Part shown: positions 32,505 through 40,226 of the stretch, in pieces | How positions within the stretch are numbered: the stretch's first letter is position 1 | Layout: every line of letters starts with the position of its first letter | Origin: Kribbella kalugense | Lineage (GTDB): Bacteria > Actinomycetota > Actinomycetes > Propionibacteriales > Kribbellaceae | Length of the DNA: 64,000 nt | Assembly (NCBI RefSeq): GCF_004365875.1 | Contig: NZ_SODF01000002.1 | Location: 2,668,971-2,732,970, forward strand | Direction: 5' to 3' | The notes under the pieces: generated by a model | What the model saw: only the letters and a program-made list of their open reading frames with translations | What the model was told of the DNA's origin: nothing | Databases searched by the model: none | Translations under genes and position numbers: made by a program

Positions 32505-33538
32505 CAACCAAGCCAGAGGTCGCCCGGCCGACGATGATCGACGTCGCTCGCCGGGCCGGCGTCGGCCTCGGCACGGTGTCGCGCGTGGTGAACGGCGGCC
32601 ACGGTGTCCGGGACGAGACCGCGCAGCGGGTCCGGGCCGCGATCGACGAGCTCGGGTTCCAGCGCAACGAGGTCGCCCGGGCACTCCGGCCGGGCAAGAA
32701 GTCGACCAGTCTGGCCCTGGTGCTGGGCGACCTGACGAACCCGTTCTACGCGACGATCGCGAAGTCCTCGCTCGAGGTCGCCGGGCAGTCGGGCTTCGCC
32801 GTCGTACTGGGTAGCGTCGACGAGGATCCCGAGGGCGAGAAGCGAGCGATCCAGGAGTTGGTGAGTCGGCAGGTGGCCGGGCTGATGATCGTGCCAGACC
32901 AGGGCGATCACGCGTTCCTGCAGGGCGCCGGCGTACCGGTGGTGTTCGTCGACCGACCGGCGACCGGTATCGACGCGGACATCGTGATGGTCGACAACGA
33001 GGGCGGCGGGAAGCTGGCCACCGATCACCTGCTGGCACAGGGACATGAGCGGATTGCGATCCTGCTCGCGCCGTCGTACTACACGATCGGACGGCGGCTG
33101 CGCGGGTTCCGCCGGGCGCACCGGGCCGCGGGGATCGACGTCGACGAGTCGCTGGTCATCCAGCTGCCCGAGGGCAACGCGGAGGCCGCCGAGAAGGCGA
33201 CCCGTGAGGTGATGCTGCGAGCCGATCCGCCGACCGCGATCTTTGCCTCGACCAACTTCCTCACCGAAGGTGTACTGCGGGCTCTGGGCGAGCTCGGTCA
33301 GGAGCCGGCCGTGGTCGGGTTCGACGACTTCCGGCTGGCCGACATGCTGCCGACGCCGGTCACGGTCGTTGCCTCTGACATCGCCGAGCTCGGTCGCAGC
33401 GCGGCGCGGTTGCTGCTCGACCGCGCGTCGGGTGCGGACACTCGCCCGCCGCAGCGGATCGTGCTGCCGTGCGGCCTGATCGAGCGCGGTTCCGGCGAAC
33501 GCCCGCCGCGTTCTGCCGGCGAGAGAAACCCTCGCTGA
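32489..33538 (+). CDS. LacI family transcriptional regulator
   Basis: A 349-residue repressor. The helix-turn-helix MIDVARRAGVGLGTVSRVVNG is near residue 16, the hinge RALRPGKKS follows, and the ligand domain has LVLGDLTNPFYA and VVGFDDF. GTG 32489 is chosen because AAGGAAG stands 8 nt upstream; upstream in-frame starts at 32453 and 32459 have no such site. It is divergent from the sugar importer operon and should repress it until the sugar binds. One operator lies within its own first codons. Confidence 0.93.
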   Translation: MPETFPTKPEVARPTMIDVARRAGVGLGTVSRVVNGGHGVRDETAQRVRAAIDELGFQRNEVARALRPGKKSTSLALVLGDLTNPFYATIAKSSLEVAGQSGFAVVLGSVDEDPEGEKRAIQELVSRQVAGLMIVPDQGDHAFLQGAGVPVVFVDRPATGIDADIVMVDNEGGGKLATDHLLAQGHERIAILLAPSYYTIGRRLRGFRRAHRAAGIDVDESLVIQLPEGNAEAAEKATREVMLRADPPTAIFASTNFLTEGVLRALGELGQEPAVVGFDDFRLADMLPTPVTVVASDIAELGRSAARLLLDRASGADTRPPQRIVLPCGLIERGSGERPPRSAGERNPR

Positions 33539-33554
33539 CTCGTCCGTCCGTCGC

Positions 33555-33560
33555 TAGGGT
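33555..33560 (+). promoter_or_regulatory. -10 element TAGGGT, leaderless start at 33568
   Basis: TAGGGT is followed by exactly 7 nt and ATG 33568. No ribosome site is visible. Confidence 0.45.
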
Positions 33561-33567
33561 CGGTCGT

Positions 33568-34305
33568 ATGTACTACGAGTCCTTCGGTGACGGACGGCCG
33601 ATCGTCTTCCTGCCTGGCTGGGGTGGCGCCAACGGAGAAGGTCAAGACGTCCACGAGCCGCTGTTCGAGAGTCGTCCCGGCTGGCGGCGGATCTACGTCG
33701 ACCCGCCGGGCACCGGGAAGACGCCGGCGGTGCCGTCGATCGTCGACCAGGACGGCATGCTTGAGGCGATCCTCGAACTGGTGGACGAGCTCGTCGGTTC
33801 CGAGCGGTTCGCTTTGGCGGGTACGTCGGCCGGCGGCCTGCACGCCCGCGGCATCGTGAAGCGCGATCCGTCCCGGGTCCTCGGTCTGCTGCTACGTGTG
33901 CCTGGCATCATCGTCGACCGCAGCAAGCGAACGTTGCCGACGGACGAGCACCTGATCAACTCCCCGGCGTACCAGGAAGCCTGGCAGGACAAGCAGCGCC
34001 GGTACTACGACCCGGCCGAGGCGCAGGCTGATCTTGAGTTCCTGGGCCGGATCCAGGGCGACGTCGCGACCTATTCGCTCCGCGAGGATCCGGCCGTACG
34101 TTTCGAAGGACCGACGCTGATCGTGACCGGCCGGCAGGACACGATGACGGGCTATGCCGATGCCTGGCCGATCCTCGACGACTATCCGCGGGCGACGTAC
34201 GCCGTACTGGACCAGGAAGGTCATGACCTGCCGGTCCAGCGGATGGCTCTGTATCGCGCGTTGGTCAGCGACTGGCTGGACAGGGTCGAGCACCCGGACG
34301 CGTGA
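33568..34305 (+). CDS. Alpha/beta hydrolase
   Basis: A 245-residue alpha/beta hydrolase with the strand YYESFGDGRPIVFLPGWGG, the nucleophile elbow GTSAGG (Ser in ALAGTSAGGLHA), an acid in VTGRQDTMTG and the histidine in EGHDLPVQ. The VDPPGTGKTP segment resembles a P-loop but is the oxyanion-side loop of this fold. ATG 33568 fits a leaderless promoter. The last five codons, EHPDA, lie in the left arm of a 16-bp terminator stem. The substrate is unknown and there is no linked enzyme gene. Confidence 0.87.
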   Translation: MYYESFGDGRPIVFLPGWGGANGEGQDVHEPLFESRPGWRRIYVDPPGTGKTPAVPSIVDQDGMLEAILELVDELVGSERFALAGTSAGGLHARGIVKRDPSRVLGLLLRVPGIIVDRSKRTLPTDEHLINSPAYQEAWQDKQRRYYDPAEAQADLEFLGRIQGDVATYSLREDPAVRFEGPTLIVTGRQDTMTGYADAWPILDDYPRATYAVLDQEGHDLPVQRMALYRALVSDWLDRVEHPDA

Positions 34306-34332
34306 GGGGCGGGACGCGCGTCCGGGTGCTCG
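34287..34332. terminator. 16-bp perfect bidirectional terminator
   Basis: CGAGCACCCGGACGCG (34287-34302) and its exact complement (34317-34332) enclose a 14-nt loop that opens with the TGA of the hydrolase gene. It sits between convergent genes, with the minus-strand gene ending at 34336, and can serve both. There is no U-tract. Confidence 0.75.
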
Positions 34333-34335
34333 CGT

Positions 34336-35019
34336 TCAGAAGTTGGGCCAGGCCCAACCGAGGTAGCTGTTGAAGTACGGCAGCGTGCGGGTACCGATGG
34401 CGCCGCTGACGCTGGTGGCCCAGAAGGTGCCGTCTCCCTTGGCGACTCCGACGTGGCCGTACGGTGCGGCGAGGTCCCAGAAGACCAGGGCGCCCTTCGG
34501 CGGGTGCAGGTCGCCGGGATGCGCGACCCCGCGGGCGACGGCGTCGTTCCAGTCGGCCTTGGCGGAGGCCCAGATCGCGGTCTTGCCGTACGAGTTCTCG
34601 GCGGCCATCTCGCAGTATCCCTGGAAGGCGGTCGATCCGCTGCGGGCGGCGTACCAGGCGATGGCATTGTCGGCGCGCGGGTTGCTGGTGCAGAGCGGAG
34701 CGATCAGGCCGCTGCTGCCGGTGTTGACGTAGGAGTCGGTGATGTAGCCCTTGCCGGGGATGTGGTCCCAGACCAGGCTGCGGCCGTACTTGCCGGTGAC
34801 CGGCTCGCCGTAGATCTGGCAGTCGATCTCGACCGGTCCGTTGGGCTGGGTGCCGACCGAGCCGAAGCCGGTGGCGTTGCCGGACCGGATGGCGACGCCT
34901 TGGCCGCTGTCGGTGACGACTGTTCCGGTGGCGGCGCTGGCGGTCAGGGTTCCGGTGCCTAGGGCGGCGGTGGTGGCCAGCAGGGTGGTGAGGGTGATGC
35001 GCATGAGGGCGGTACGCAT
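34336..35019 (-). CDS. Secreted SH3-like/CHAP-type cell-wall amidase-like protein
   Basis: A 227-residue secreted protein. The signal peptide ends at TASA-A near residue 29. A bacterial SH3-like region follows (GQGVAIRSGNATGFGSVG ... KGYITDSYVNTG), then a cysteine-peptidase-like domain with Cys in GYCEMAAENSYG and His in APYGHVGVAKGDG, consistent with a CHAP/NlpC-type peptidoglycan hydrolase. The closing LPYFNSYLGWAWPNF is typical of secreted actinomycete members. A purine-rich AAAGGA stands 9 nt before ATG 35019. Catalytic activity is inferred. Confidence 0.8.
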   Translation of the reverse strand: MRTALMRITLTTLLATTAALGTGTLTASAATGTVVTDSGQGVAIRSGNATGFGSVGTQPNGPVEIDCQIYGEPVTGKYGRSLVWDHIPGKGYITDSYVNTGSSGLIAPLCTSNPRADNAIAWYAARSGSTAFQGYCEMAAENSYGKTAIWASAKADWNDAVARGVAHPGDLHPPKGALVFWDLAAPYGHVGVAKGDGTFWATSVSGAIGTRTLPYFNSYLGWAWPNF

Positions 35020-35083
35020 GATGTTGGTCCTTTTCGCTGGGCGACTGGCGAAGTGACACTTATTTACAGAGAATCAGAGGGTT

Positions 35084-35111
35084 ACGCCGTTGTCGCAGTG
35101 GGCAACGGCGT
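35084..35111. promoter_or_regulatory. 9-bp inverted repeat before the XRE-NBR1 gene
   Basis: ACGCCGTTG (35084-35092) and CAACGGCGT (35103-35111) are perfect arms with a 10-nt spacer. They lie 18 bp before the ATG, next to the Shine-Dalgarno GAGGAG (35118-35123), and could be an autoregulatory operator or an RNA hairpin. An AT-rich stretch at 35059-35075 may hold the promoter. Confidence 0.5.
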
Positions 35112-35129
35112 TGGACCGAGGAGTCCGCC

Positions 35130-35813
35130 ATGAGGCCAGCACAGGCTCGCTTTGTGATCGGCTCCCGGATGCGCGAGCTCCGGGAAGCGGCCGGTGTGCC
35201 CTTGAGCCGCGCCGCCGCGGAGTCCGGCTGGGACAAGGGCCACCTGTCCCGGGTCGAGCGCGGCCACACCAAACCCAGTCGTGAACTGACCGAGTGGTAC
35301 GACGCCTCGTTCGGCGCCGGCCAGTCCCTGGTGAACCAGTTGACGGAGCTGGACGCCGCCGTACGCGCCGGCCGCGACACCTCACAACGCGACCTACGCC
35401 GTCACATCCAACCGGTCCTGCTGGGCGGATCCGTCCCCATCGACCACCACCCCGACGACCGCGCCGAACTGGTGGGGGAGACCATCCCGGACGGCACCCG
35501 CGTCTGCCGGGATCAGTCCTTCGAGAAGACCTGGGAGATCCACAACAGCGGCGAACGCCCGTGGCGCGACCGCTGGCTAACCCGCCAAGGCGCCGCCGGC
35601 ACCCCCGGCTGGCTCCGCTCCCCACCCCGAGCCCCAGTCCCCGACGCCGACCCCGGCGACATCGTCACGGTCACCATGTCCCTCCAAGCCCCCGCCCAGG
35701 TAGGCGCCTCCACCGCCTACTTCAAACTCACCGACCCCGCCGGCCGCCTGTACTACCCCGGCCTAGAATCCCCACCCCTCTACTGCACAATCTTCACCAT
35801 CTACGAGCCCTAG
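35130..35813 (+). CDS. XRE helix-turn-helix fused to NBR1-Ig-like (FW) domain
   Basis: A 227-residue two-domain protein. Residues 7-65 are an XRE helix-turn-helix (MRELREAAGVPLSRAAAESG ... HLSRVERGHTKPS). Residues about 115-225 match the NBR1 central Ig-like FW domain: SFEKTWEIHNSGERPW, VPDADPGDIVTVTMSLQAP and TAYFKLTDPAGRLYYPG. FW domains mediate protein or carbohydrate contacts; in eukaryotes one is found in the selective-autophagy receptor NBR1. In actinobacteria their partners are unknown. No signal peptide or membrane segment is visible, so it is cytoplasmic. The ribosome site GAGGAG fixes ATG 35130. The codon choice becomes very C-rich towards the end. Confidence 0.82.
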   Translation: MRPAQARFVIGSRMRELREAAGVPLSRAAAESGWDKGHLSRVERGHTKPSRELTEWYDASFGAGQSLVNQLTELDAAVRAGRDTSQRDLRRHIQPVLLGGSVPIDHHPDDRAELVGETIPDGTRVCRDQSFEKTWEIHNSGERPWRDRWLTRQGAAGTPGWLRSPPRAPVPDADPGDIVTVTMSLQAPAQVGASTAYFKLTDPAGRLYYPGLESPPLYCTIFTIYEP

Positions 35814-35843
35814 CCGCCGCCCGCCGGCCAGCTCCCGTGGCCG

Positions 35844-35893
35844 TGAACAGGCTGTGGGGGCGGAGCACAGGAAATAACCTGTTCAAGGCCCCC
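35844..35893. repeat. Nested palindrome, copy 1
   Basis: GGGGGC-N5-ACAGG-N6-CCTGT-N5-GCCCCC spans 35856-35893. A further pair, TGAACAGG (35844-35851) and CCTGTTCA (35878-35885), offers an alternative fold. It lies between the convergent XRE-NBR1 and AbiEi-like genes and could act as a terminator. A second copy is at 36934. Confidence 0.7.
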
Positions 35894-35923
35894 AGATGGT
35901 GGTGCACGTCCCGAGATCTGTCC

Positions 35924-36844
35924 TCAGATCGCCGCGAGGATCCGGTCGGCGAGGGCGTCCGGCTCGGCGAGATCGGCCCAACTCACCCGGATGACGCGGT
36001 AGCCGCAGGCGCGGAGCCGGTCCTCGCGCCACTTCTCAGCCATCACGACGTCACCGACTCCGCCGTACTTCTGTGCGCCGTCGAACTCGACGATCAGCCG
36101 GCCCGCCACCAGGAAGTCGACCCGGCCGATCAACCGCCCGGTCTCGTCGCGGATCTCTGCCTGCAACAACGGCGCCGGTACGCCGTGGTTGGCCATGAGC
36201 ACCCGCAGCCGCGATTCGCCGACCGACTCGCTCAGCCCGTTGGCGAACCGCGCCGCCTCTCGCGCCGCCGGCGAGCCCGGCCAGAAGGGGTGGCGATCCG
36301 CCGTTGTCACGAGCGCCTCCGGAGTAACCAGACGTTGGTGAAGTGCCGCGTCTCCGAGGACAACCCCAACTTCGTACGACGACGTGCAGGTCGTCTCGGC
36401 AATGGCACGGGCCGGTGAGACCACTCGAAGGCCGTCGACCACTGTCACCTCACCAGGCTCGAACCGGGACCGGTGCACGTCCGTCACCAGGTCGGATCGC
36501 GCCCGGCCGAGCGCTTTGGTCACCTGAACCTTGCTCAGATCAAGGCCCCAGCTGGGAAGGCCGTGCAGTACGGCGGCGGACTGATGGCTGACGACCACTC
36601 CGTCGCCCATCCTGTCCACGACTGCGCGAGTCCGCAGTACATGCAATCGTCTGGCCCGGTCCCATGACTGTTCGCCGACGGGCCAGGTATCAGGTTCGAC
36701 GTACACGTCCCGGCACAGGCGCGACCACTGCCCAGCCCGCAATCGGCGCCGTAGCTCGCTGTCGCTGTAGCCGGCCGCTAGCGCGTCGGCCCGGCTGAAC
36801 CAGCCACGCCTGGCGGCGGCGAGCACACTCAACTTCGGATTCAT
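35924..36844 (-). CDS. AbiEi-like / DUF559 (endonuclease-fold) protein
   Basis: A 306-residue protein with an N-terminal winged helix of the AbiEi antitoxin type (LAAARRGWFSRADALAAGYS, LCRDVYVEPDTWP). Its C-terminal DUF559 domain has the restriction-endonuclease-like core VDFLVAGRLIVEFDG and EKWREDRLRACGYRVIRV. This fusion is common in actinobacteria, often many copies per genome, and its function is unproven. The AbiEii toxin that would make a type IV pair is absent. ATG 36844 or the in-frame 36856 may start it; neither has a good ribosome site. Copies of a nested palindrome flank the gene. Confidence 0.83.
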   Translation of the reverse strand: MNPKLSVLAAARRGWFSRADALAAGYSDSELRRRLRAGQWSRLCRDVYVEPDTWPVGEQSWDRARRLHVLRTRAVVDRMGDGVVVSHQSAAVLHGLPSWGLDLSKVQVTKALGRARSDLVTDVHRSRFEPGEVTVVDGLRVVSPARAIAETTCTSSYEVGVVLGDAALHQRLVTPEALVTTADRHPFWPGSPAAREAARFANGLSESVGESRLRVLMANHGVPAPLLQAEIRDETGRLIGRVDFLVAGRLIVEFDGAQKYGGVGDVVMAEKWREDRLRACGYRVIRVSWADLAEPDALADRILAAI

Positions 36845-36933
36845 ATCCGTGAACATGCCGCTGATCCGGCCCCCGGACGGACGCGAATTTCCTACCTGTG
36901 GACAGCCACAACTCGGGGCTGTGCACACCAACC

Positions 36934-36971
36934 GGGGGCGCAGAACAGGAAATAGCCTGTGGCCACCCCCC
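36934..36971. repeat. Nested palindrome, copy 2
   Basis: GGGGGC-N5-ACAGG-N6-CCTGT-N5-CCCCCC repeats the architecture and much of the sequence of copy 1, in the same orientation. CCCTGTTCAAG follows at 36975-36985, matching the right flank of copy 1. It lies downstream of the minus-strand marR gene. Confidence 0.7.
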
Positions 36972-37014
36972 AAACCCTGTTCAAGCCCGCAACGGCGGGC
37001 AGGCGCGGGCGGGT

Positions 37015-37518
37015 TCAGGTGGGGTAGTCGGTTTGGATTTCGGCGTCTAGTTCGGCTTTGCGTTTGATCCAGCGTTCGCTGAGGCCTTTGACTTCGGAGC
37101 CGATGAAGTCGATGAAGCCCAGCGAGATGCGGATCCGGTGGTGGGCGTCGGTGCCTTCGCCGGAGGCGTCGAGGACCTTGCGGAGGGATTCCGACCAGCG
37201 GACCAGGGAGGCATCCTCGCTCATCATGGTCTGGTACCACGCGTCGTCCTGTACGACGTACACGTCGCGGCGGGTGCCAGGCTCGCGTTCGCGGGTGGCG
37301 AGGCGGAGCTGGAGCAGGTAGTTGACTGCGCCGGAGACCGCAGCGGGGCTGGCCTGCAGCTGGTCGGACAGCTCGGCGGCGGTCATCCGTCCGTCCACGC
37401 TGGACAGGATCGCGGCGAAGACCCGGCCGGCCATCCGCGGCCAGCCTGTCTCGGCGAGCAGGTTGCCGAACTGCTCGGTGTACCGCTTGACGGCGTCGTC
37501 GTCTCGGTGTGCACTCAC
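37015..37518 (-). CDS. MarR/GbsR-type regulator of the adjacent ABC exporter
   Basis: A 167-residue winged-helix regulator. The DNA-binding core is LLAETGWPRMAGRVFAAILS, MTAAELSDQLQASPAAVSGA and YLLQLRLATREREPGTRRDV, matching the GbsR-like MarR proteins that sit beside drug ABC exporters. GTG 37518 is chosen, with AGGAG about 11 nt upstream; the longer open frame runs through the promoter region. It is divergent from the ABC operon, whose -35/-10 spacer contains a palindrome that probably binds this protein. Confidence 0.88.
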   Translation of the reverse strand: MSAHRDDDAVKRYTEQFGNLLAETGWPRMAGRVFAAILSSVDGRMTAAELSDQLQASPAAVSGAVNYLLQLRLATREREPGTRRDVYVVQDDAWYQTMMSEDASLVRWSESLRKVLDASGEGTDAHHRIRISLGFIDFIGSEVKGLSERWIKRKAELDAEIQTDYPT

Positions 37519-37579
37519 CGCCCCATCATCTCCTCTGGGTGACCCGATTACCTGACAGGTGAACATCGTGTTAGGAAGA

Positions 37580-37608
37580 TTCACAAACTTCTGAATGAAG
37601 TGTACGTT
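37580..37608 (+). promoter_or_regulatory. Leaderless promoter with MarR operator in the spacer
   Basis: TTCACA (37580-37585) and TACGTT (37603-37608) are 17 nt apart, and ATG 37616 follows after 7 nt. Between them ACTTC-TGAAT-GAAGT (37587-37601) is a 5-bp inverted repeat with 5-nt centre. A dimer bound there would block RNA polymerase. Confidence 0.6.
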
Positions 37609-37615
37609 ATGAATC

Positions 37616-38530
37616 ATGACTTCAGCCATCGTGGTCTCTGGACTGCACAAGTCGTACGGAAGTACGCACGCCCTCGATGGTCTCGACCTGGAGGTCGCGA
37701 CCGGTGAGGTGCACGGATTCCTCGGGCCGAACGGCGCCGGGAAGTCCACCGCCATCCGCGTGCTGCTCGGGCTGCTGCGGGGTGACGCCGGCGAGGTCTC
37801 ACTGCTCGGCGGCGACCCGTGGCACGACGCGGCGAAGCTGCACCGGCGGCTGGCCTATGTCCCCGGCGACGTCAATCTCTGGCCGAACCTGACCGGCGGC
37901 GAGGTGATCGACCTGCTCGGCCGCCTGCGTGGCGGGCTGGACGAGAAGCGGCGCGACGACCTGCTCCGCCGGTTCGACCTGGACCCGACCAAGAAGGGCC
38001 GCACCTACTCCAAGGGCAACCGGCAAAAGGTCGCGCTGGTCGCGGCGCTGGCGTCTGACGTCGAGCTGCTGATCCTGGACGAGCCGACCTCCGGTCTGGA
38101 CCCGCTGATGGAGGAGGTGTTCCGGCAGTGCATCGAGGACGAGAGCCAGCGCGACCGGACCGTGCTGCTGTCGAGCCACATCCTGTCCGAGGTCGAGGCC
38201 CTCTGCGACCGGGTCAGCATCATCCGTCGCGGCAAGGTGGTCGAGACCGGCACGCTGTCCGAGCTGCGCCATCTGACGCGTACGTCGATCCACGCCGAGC
38301 TGGCCGGAGCGCCGAACGGTATCGCCCAGCTCCCAGGCGTCCACGACCTCGATGTCGAGGGCAACCGGGTCCGCTGCGAGGTGGACACCGCCCAGCTCGA
38401 CGCGGTGATGCGCCAGCTGTCGGCGAGTGGGATCAAGAGCCTGGTCGCGCAGCCCCCGACGCTGGAGGAGCTGTTCCTGCGTCACTACGAGGACGACGTG
38501 GCAGCAGAGCCCGAGGTGGCTGTGCGATGA
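37616..38530 (+). CDS. ABC exporter ATPase (drug-resistance type)
   Basis: A 304-residue single-cassette ATPase. Walker A is GPNGAGKST, the signature is YSKGNRQKVALVAALAS (NRQK replaces GGQ, as in many multidrug ABC-2 systems), Walker B is LILDEPTSGLDPL and the switch is SSHILSEVE. A C-terminal domain of about 80 residues after KVVETGTLSELR is common in DrrA-like exporters. ATG 37616 fits the leaderless promoter. It is coupled to the permease by a 4-bp overlap. The transported compound is unknown. Confidence 0.92.
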   Translation: MTSAIVVSGLHKSYGSTHALDGLDLEVATGEVHGFLGPNGAGKSTAIRVLLGLLRGDAGEVSLLGGDPWHDAAKLHRRLAYVPGDVNLWPNLTGGEVIDLLGRLRGGLDEKRRDDLLRRFDLDPTKKGRTYSKGNRQKVALVAALASDVELLILDEPTSGLDPLMEEVFRQCIEDESQRDRTVLLSSHILSEVEALCDRVSIIRRGKVVETGTLSELRHLTRTSIHAELAGAPNGIAQLPGVHDLDVEGNRVRCEVDTAQLDAVMRQLSASGIKSLVAQPPTLEELFLRHYEDDVAAEPEVAVR

Positions 38531-40125
38531 ACGACTTCGTCGGTACCGGGACCTTGGTGCGGCTCGCGCTGCGCCGGGACCGGGTCCTGATCCCGATCTG
38601 GATCGTTGTGTTCGTGATCTCGGCGGCCGGGTCGGCCAAGGCGTCGATCGACCTCTACTCGGACAAGGCGGCCCTGGTCGAGGCCGCGCGTACGTCGAAC
38701 GCGTCGCCGGCCCTGGTCTCGCTGTACGGGCGCATCTTCGACGAGTCCTCGCTCGGAGAGGTCTCGTTGTTCAAGTTGACCGCGTTCGGTGCCCTGCTGG
38801 TCGGATTGCTCGCCGCGATGCTCGTCGTACGGCATACCCGCAGCGAAGAGGAGTCCGGCCGGCTGGAGTTGCTCAGCGCCGGCGTCCTCGGCCGGTACGC
38901 CGCTTTGACCGCCGCGCTGATCGTCTCGGCGTCGACCGTCATCGTGATCGGTCTGGTGACCGCACTGTCGTTGGTGGGGAGCGGACTTGACACAAAGGGC
39001 TCATTCGCGTTCGGGCTGATGTGGGCGGCGACCGGTCTCGCGTTCGCGGGTGTCGGTGCGGTGACCGCACAGGTCACCGAAAGCGCGCGGGCAGCAAATG
39101 GGCTGACCGCGATCGTCCTCGGCGTGGCGTACGTACTGCGGGCCATCGGTGACTCCTCGTCCGACGGCAGCACCCAGTGGGTGTCGTGGCTCTCGCCGAT
39201 CGGGTGGGGACAGCAAGTCCGTCCGTACGCCGGTGACCGGTTCGTCGTACTGCTGGTTCCGTTGGTGTTCCTGGCGGTGCTGATCGCTGCCGCGACCGCG
39301 TTGATCCGGCGGCGTGACCTCGGGGCCGGTCTGGTGCGGCCGCGTCCCGGACCGCCACGGGCGGCCAAGTCACTGCGCTCGCCGCTCGCGCTGGCCTGGC
39401 GGCTGCACCGGGGCTCGTTCATCGCGTGGGGGTTCGCATTCCTGCTGCTCGGGCTGCTGGTCGGCAACATCGCTAGCAACGTCGACGGGTTCGTCACCAG
39501 CGACAGCGCCAAGGAGATGGTGCAGAAGCTCGGTGGCGTGGAGGGCATCACCGATGCGTTCCTGGCGACGGAGATGGGCGTGATGGGGCTGCTCGCCTCG
39601 GCGTTCGGCATCCAGGCGGCGCTCCGGCTCCGCTCGGAGGAGAGCGCGCTCCGCGCCGAGCCGTTGCTCGCGACCGGCGTCACCCGGTCGCGCTGGCTGG
39701 CCAGCCATGTGCTGATAGCGCTGCTCGGCACCGGTGCACTGATTCTGGTAGCCGGACTCGGCTCCGGGATCTCGAGTGGTGCGTCGCTGGGCAACATGGG
39801 TCGCCAGGTCCCGCGGATGCTCGCGGCGTCCGCAGTACAACTCCCGGCGATCTGGTTGGTGACCGCACTCGTCGTCGTCCTCTTCGGCTTCGCGCCGAGG
39901 CTGGTCACCGGCGGCTGGGTTCTGTACGGCGTGTTCCTGCTGATCGGCCAGTTCGGCGAGATCTTCAACCTGCCGCAGTGGATGATCAACCTCAGCCCGT
40001 ACGGCCACACCCCGCGCCTGCCCGGCGGCGACTTCTCCGTCACCCCGGTCATCTGGCTGACCGCGATCGCCGCCGCGCTCACCCTGGCCGGCTTCGCCAC
40101 CTTCCGCCGCCGCGACATCGGCTGA
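38527..40125 (+). CDS. ABC exporter permease, duplicated ABC-2 type
   Basis: A 532-residue membrane protein made of two similar halves of about six segments each, separated by a basic loop (LIRRRDLGAGLVRPRPGPPR). Each half begins with a short cytoplasmic segment and a hydrophobic IPIWIVVFVIS or FIAWGFAFLLLG helix. RHTRSEEESGRLELLSAG and RLRSEESALRAEPLLATGVT are the paired EE-containing loops and show the internal duplication. The start overlaps the ATPase stop (ATGA at 38527). A 10-bp hairpin follows the gene. Confidence 0.9.
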   Translation: MNDFVGTGTLVRLALRRDRVLIPIWIVVFVISAAGSAKASIDLYSDKAALVEAARTSNASPALVSLYGRIFDESSLGEVSLFKLTAFGALLVGLLAAMLVVRHTRSEEESGRLELLSAGVLGRYAALTAALIVSASTVIVIGLVTALSLVGSGLDTKGSFAFGLMWAATGLAFAGVGAVTAQVTESARAANGLTAIVLGVAYVLRAIGDSSSDGSTQWVSWLSPIGWGQQVRPYAGDRFVVLLVPLVFLAVLIAAATALIRRRDLGAGLVRPRPGPPRAAKSLRSPLALAWRLHRGSFIAWGFAFLLLGLLVGNIASNVDGFVTSDSAKEMVQKLGGVEGITDAFLATEMGVMGLLASAFGIQAALRLRSEESALRAEPLLATGVTRSRWLASHVLIALLGTGALILVAGLGSGISSGASLGNMGRQVPRMLAASAVQLPAIWLVTALVVVLFGFAPRLVTGGWVLYGVFLLIGQFGEIFNLPQWMINLSPYGHTPRLPGGDFSVTPVIWLTAIAAALTLAGFATFRRRDIG

Positions 40126-40179
40126 CCGAGACATCGGCTGACCCGGACCGCGCTGGTCAGAGGGGTCCAGCGCCTACCG

Positions 40180-40204
40180 CCCGCCCGGCACGTCGCCGGG
40201 CGGG
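40180..40204 (+). terminator. Terminator of the ABC exporter operon
   Basis: CCCGCCCGGC (40180-40189) and GCCGGGCGGG (40195-40204) form a 10-bp perfect stem with a 5-nt loop, followed by CTTGTCT. The next promoter begins within 10 bp. Confidence 0.7.
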
Positions 40205-40214
40205 GCGGCTTGTC

Positions 40215-40220
40215 TACGAT
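40215..40220 (+). promoter_or_regulatory. -10 element TACGAT, leaderless start at 40227
   Basis: TACGAT is followed by 6 nt and GTG 40227. No ribosome site is present; the terminator of the preceding operon ends 10 bp upstream. Confidence 0.45.
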
Positions 40221-40226
40221 CGCTGG

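Noticed and set aside
31439..33121. 560-codon minus-strand permease with long N-terminal extension
   Set aside because: The extension runs antisense to lacI and lacks permease features; ATG 32410 has a GGAGG site.
33568..34305. P-loop in DPPGTGKTP of the hydrolase
   Set aside because: The rest of the protein is an alpha/beta hydrolase with its own Ser elbow and His; the match is coincidental.
35924..36844. Complete type IV toxin-antitoxin system
   Set aside because: No AbiEii-like nucleotidyltransferase toxin gene lies on either side.
35844..36985. CRISPR-like repeats
   Set aside because: Only two copies more than 1 kb apart, with a gene between and no spacer array.
38128..40125. 665-codon start for the ABC permease
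   Set aside because: The extension is an out-of-frame reading of the ATPase gene; ATG 38527 overlaps the ATPase stop and begins the first membrane segment properly.
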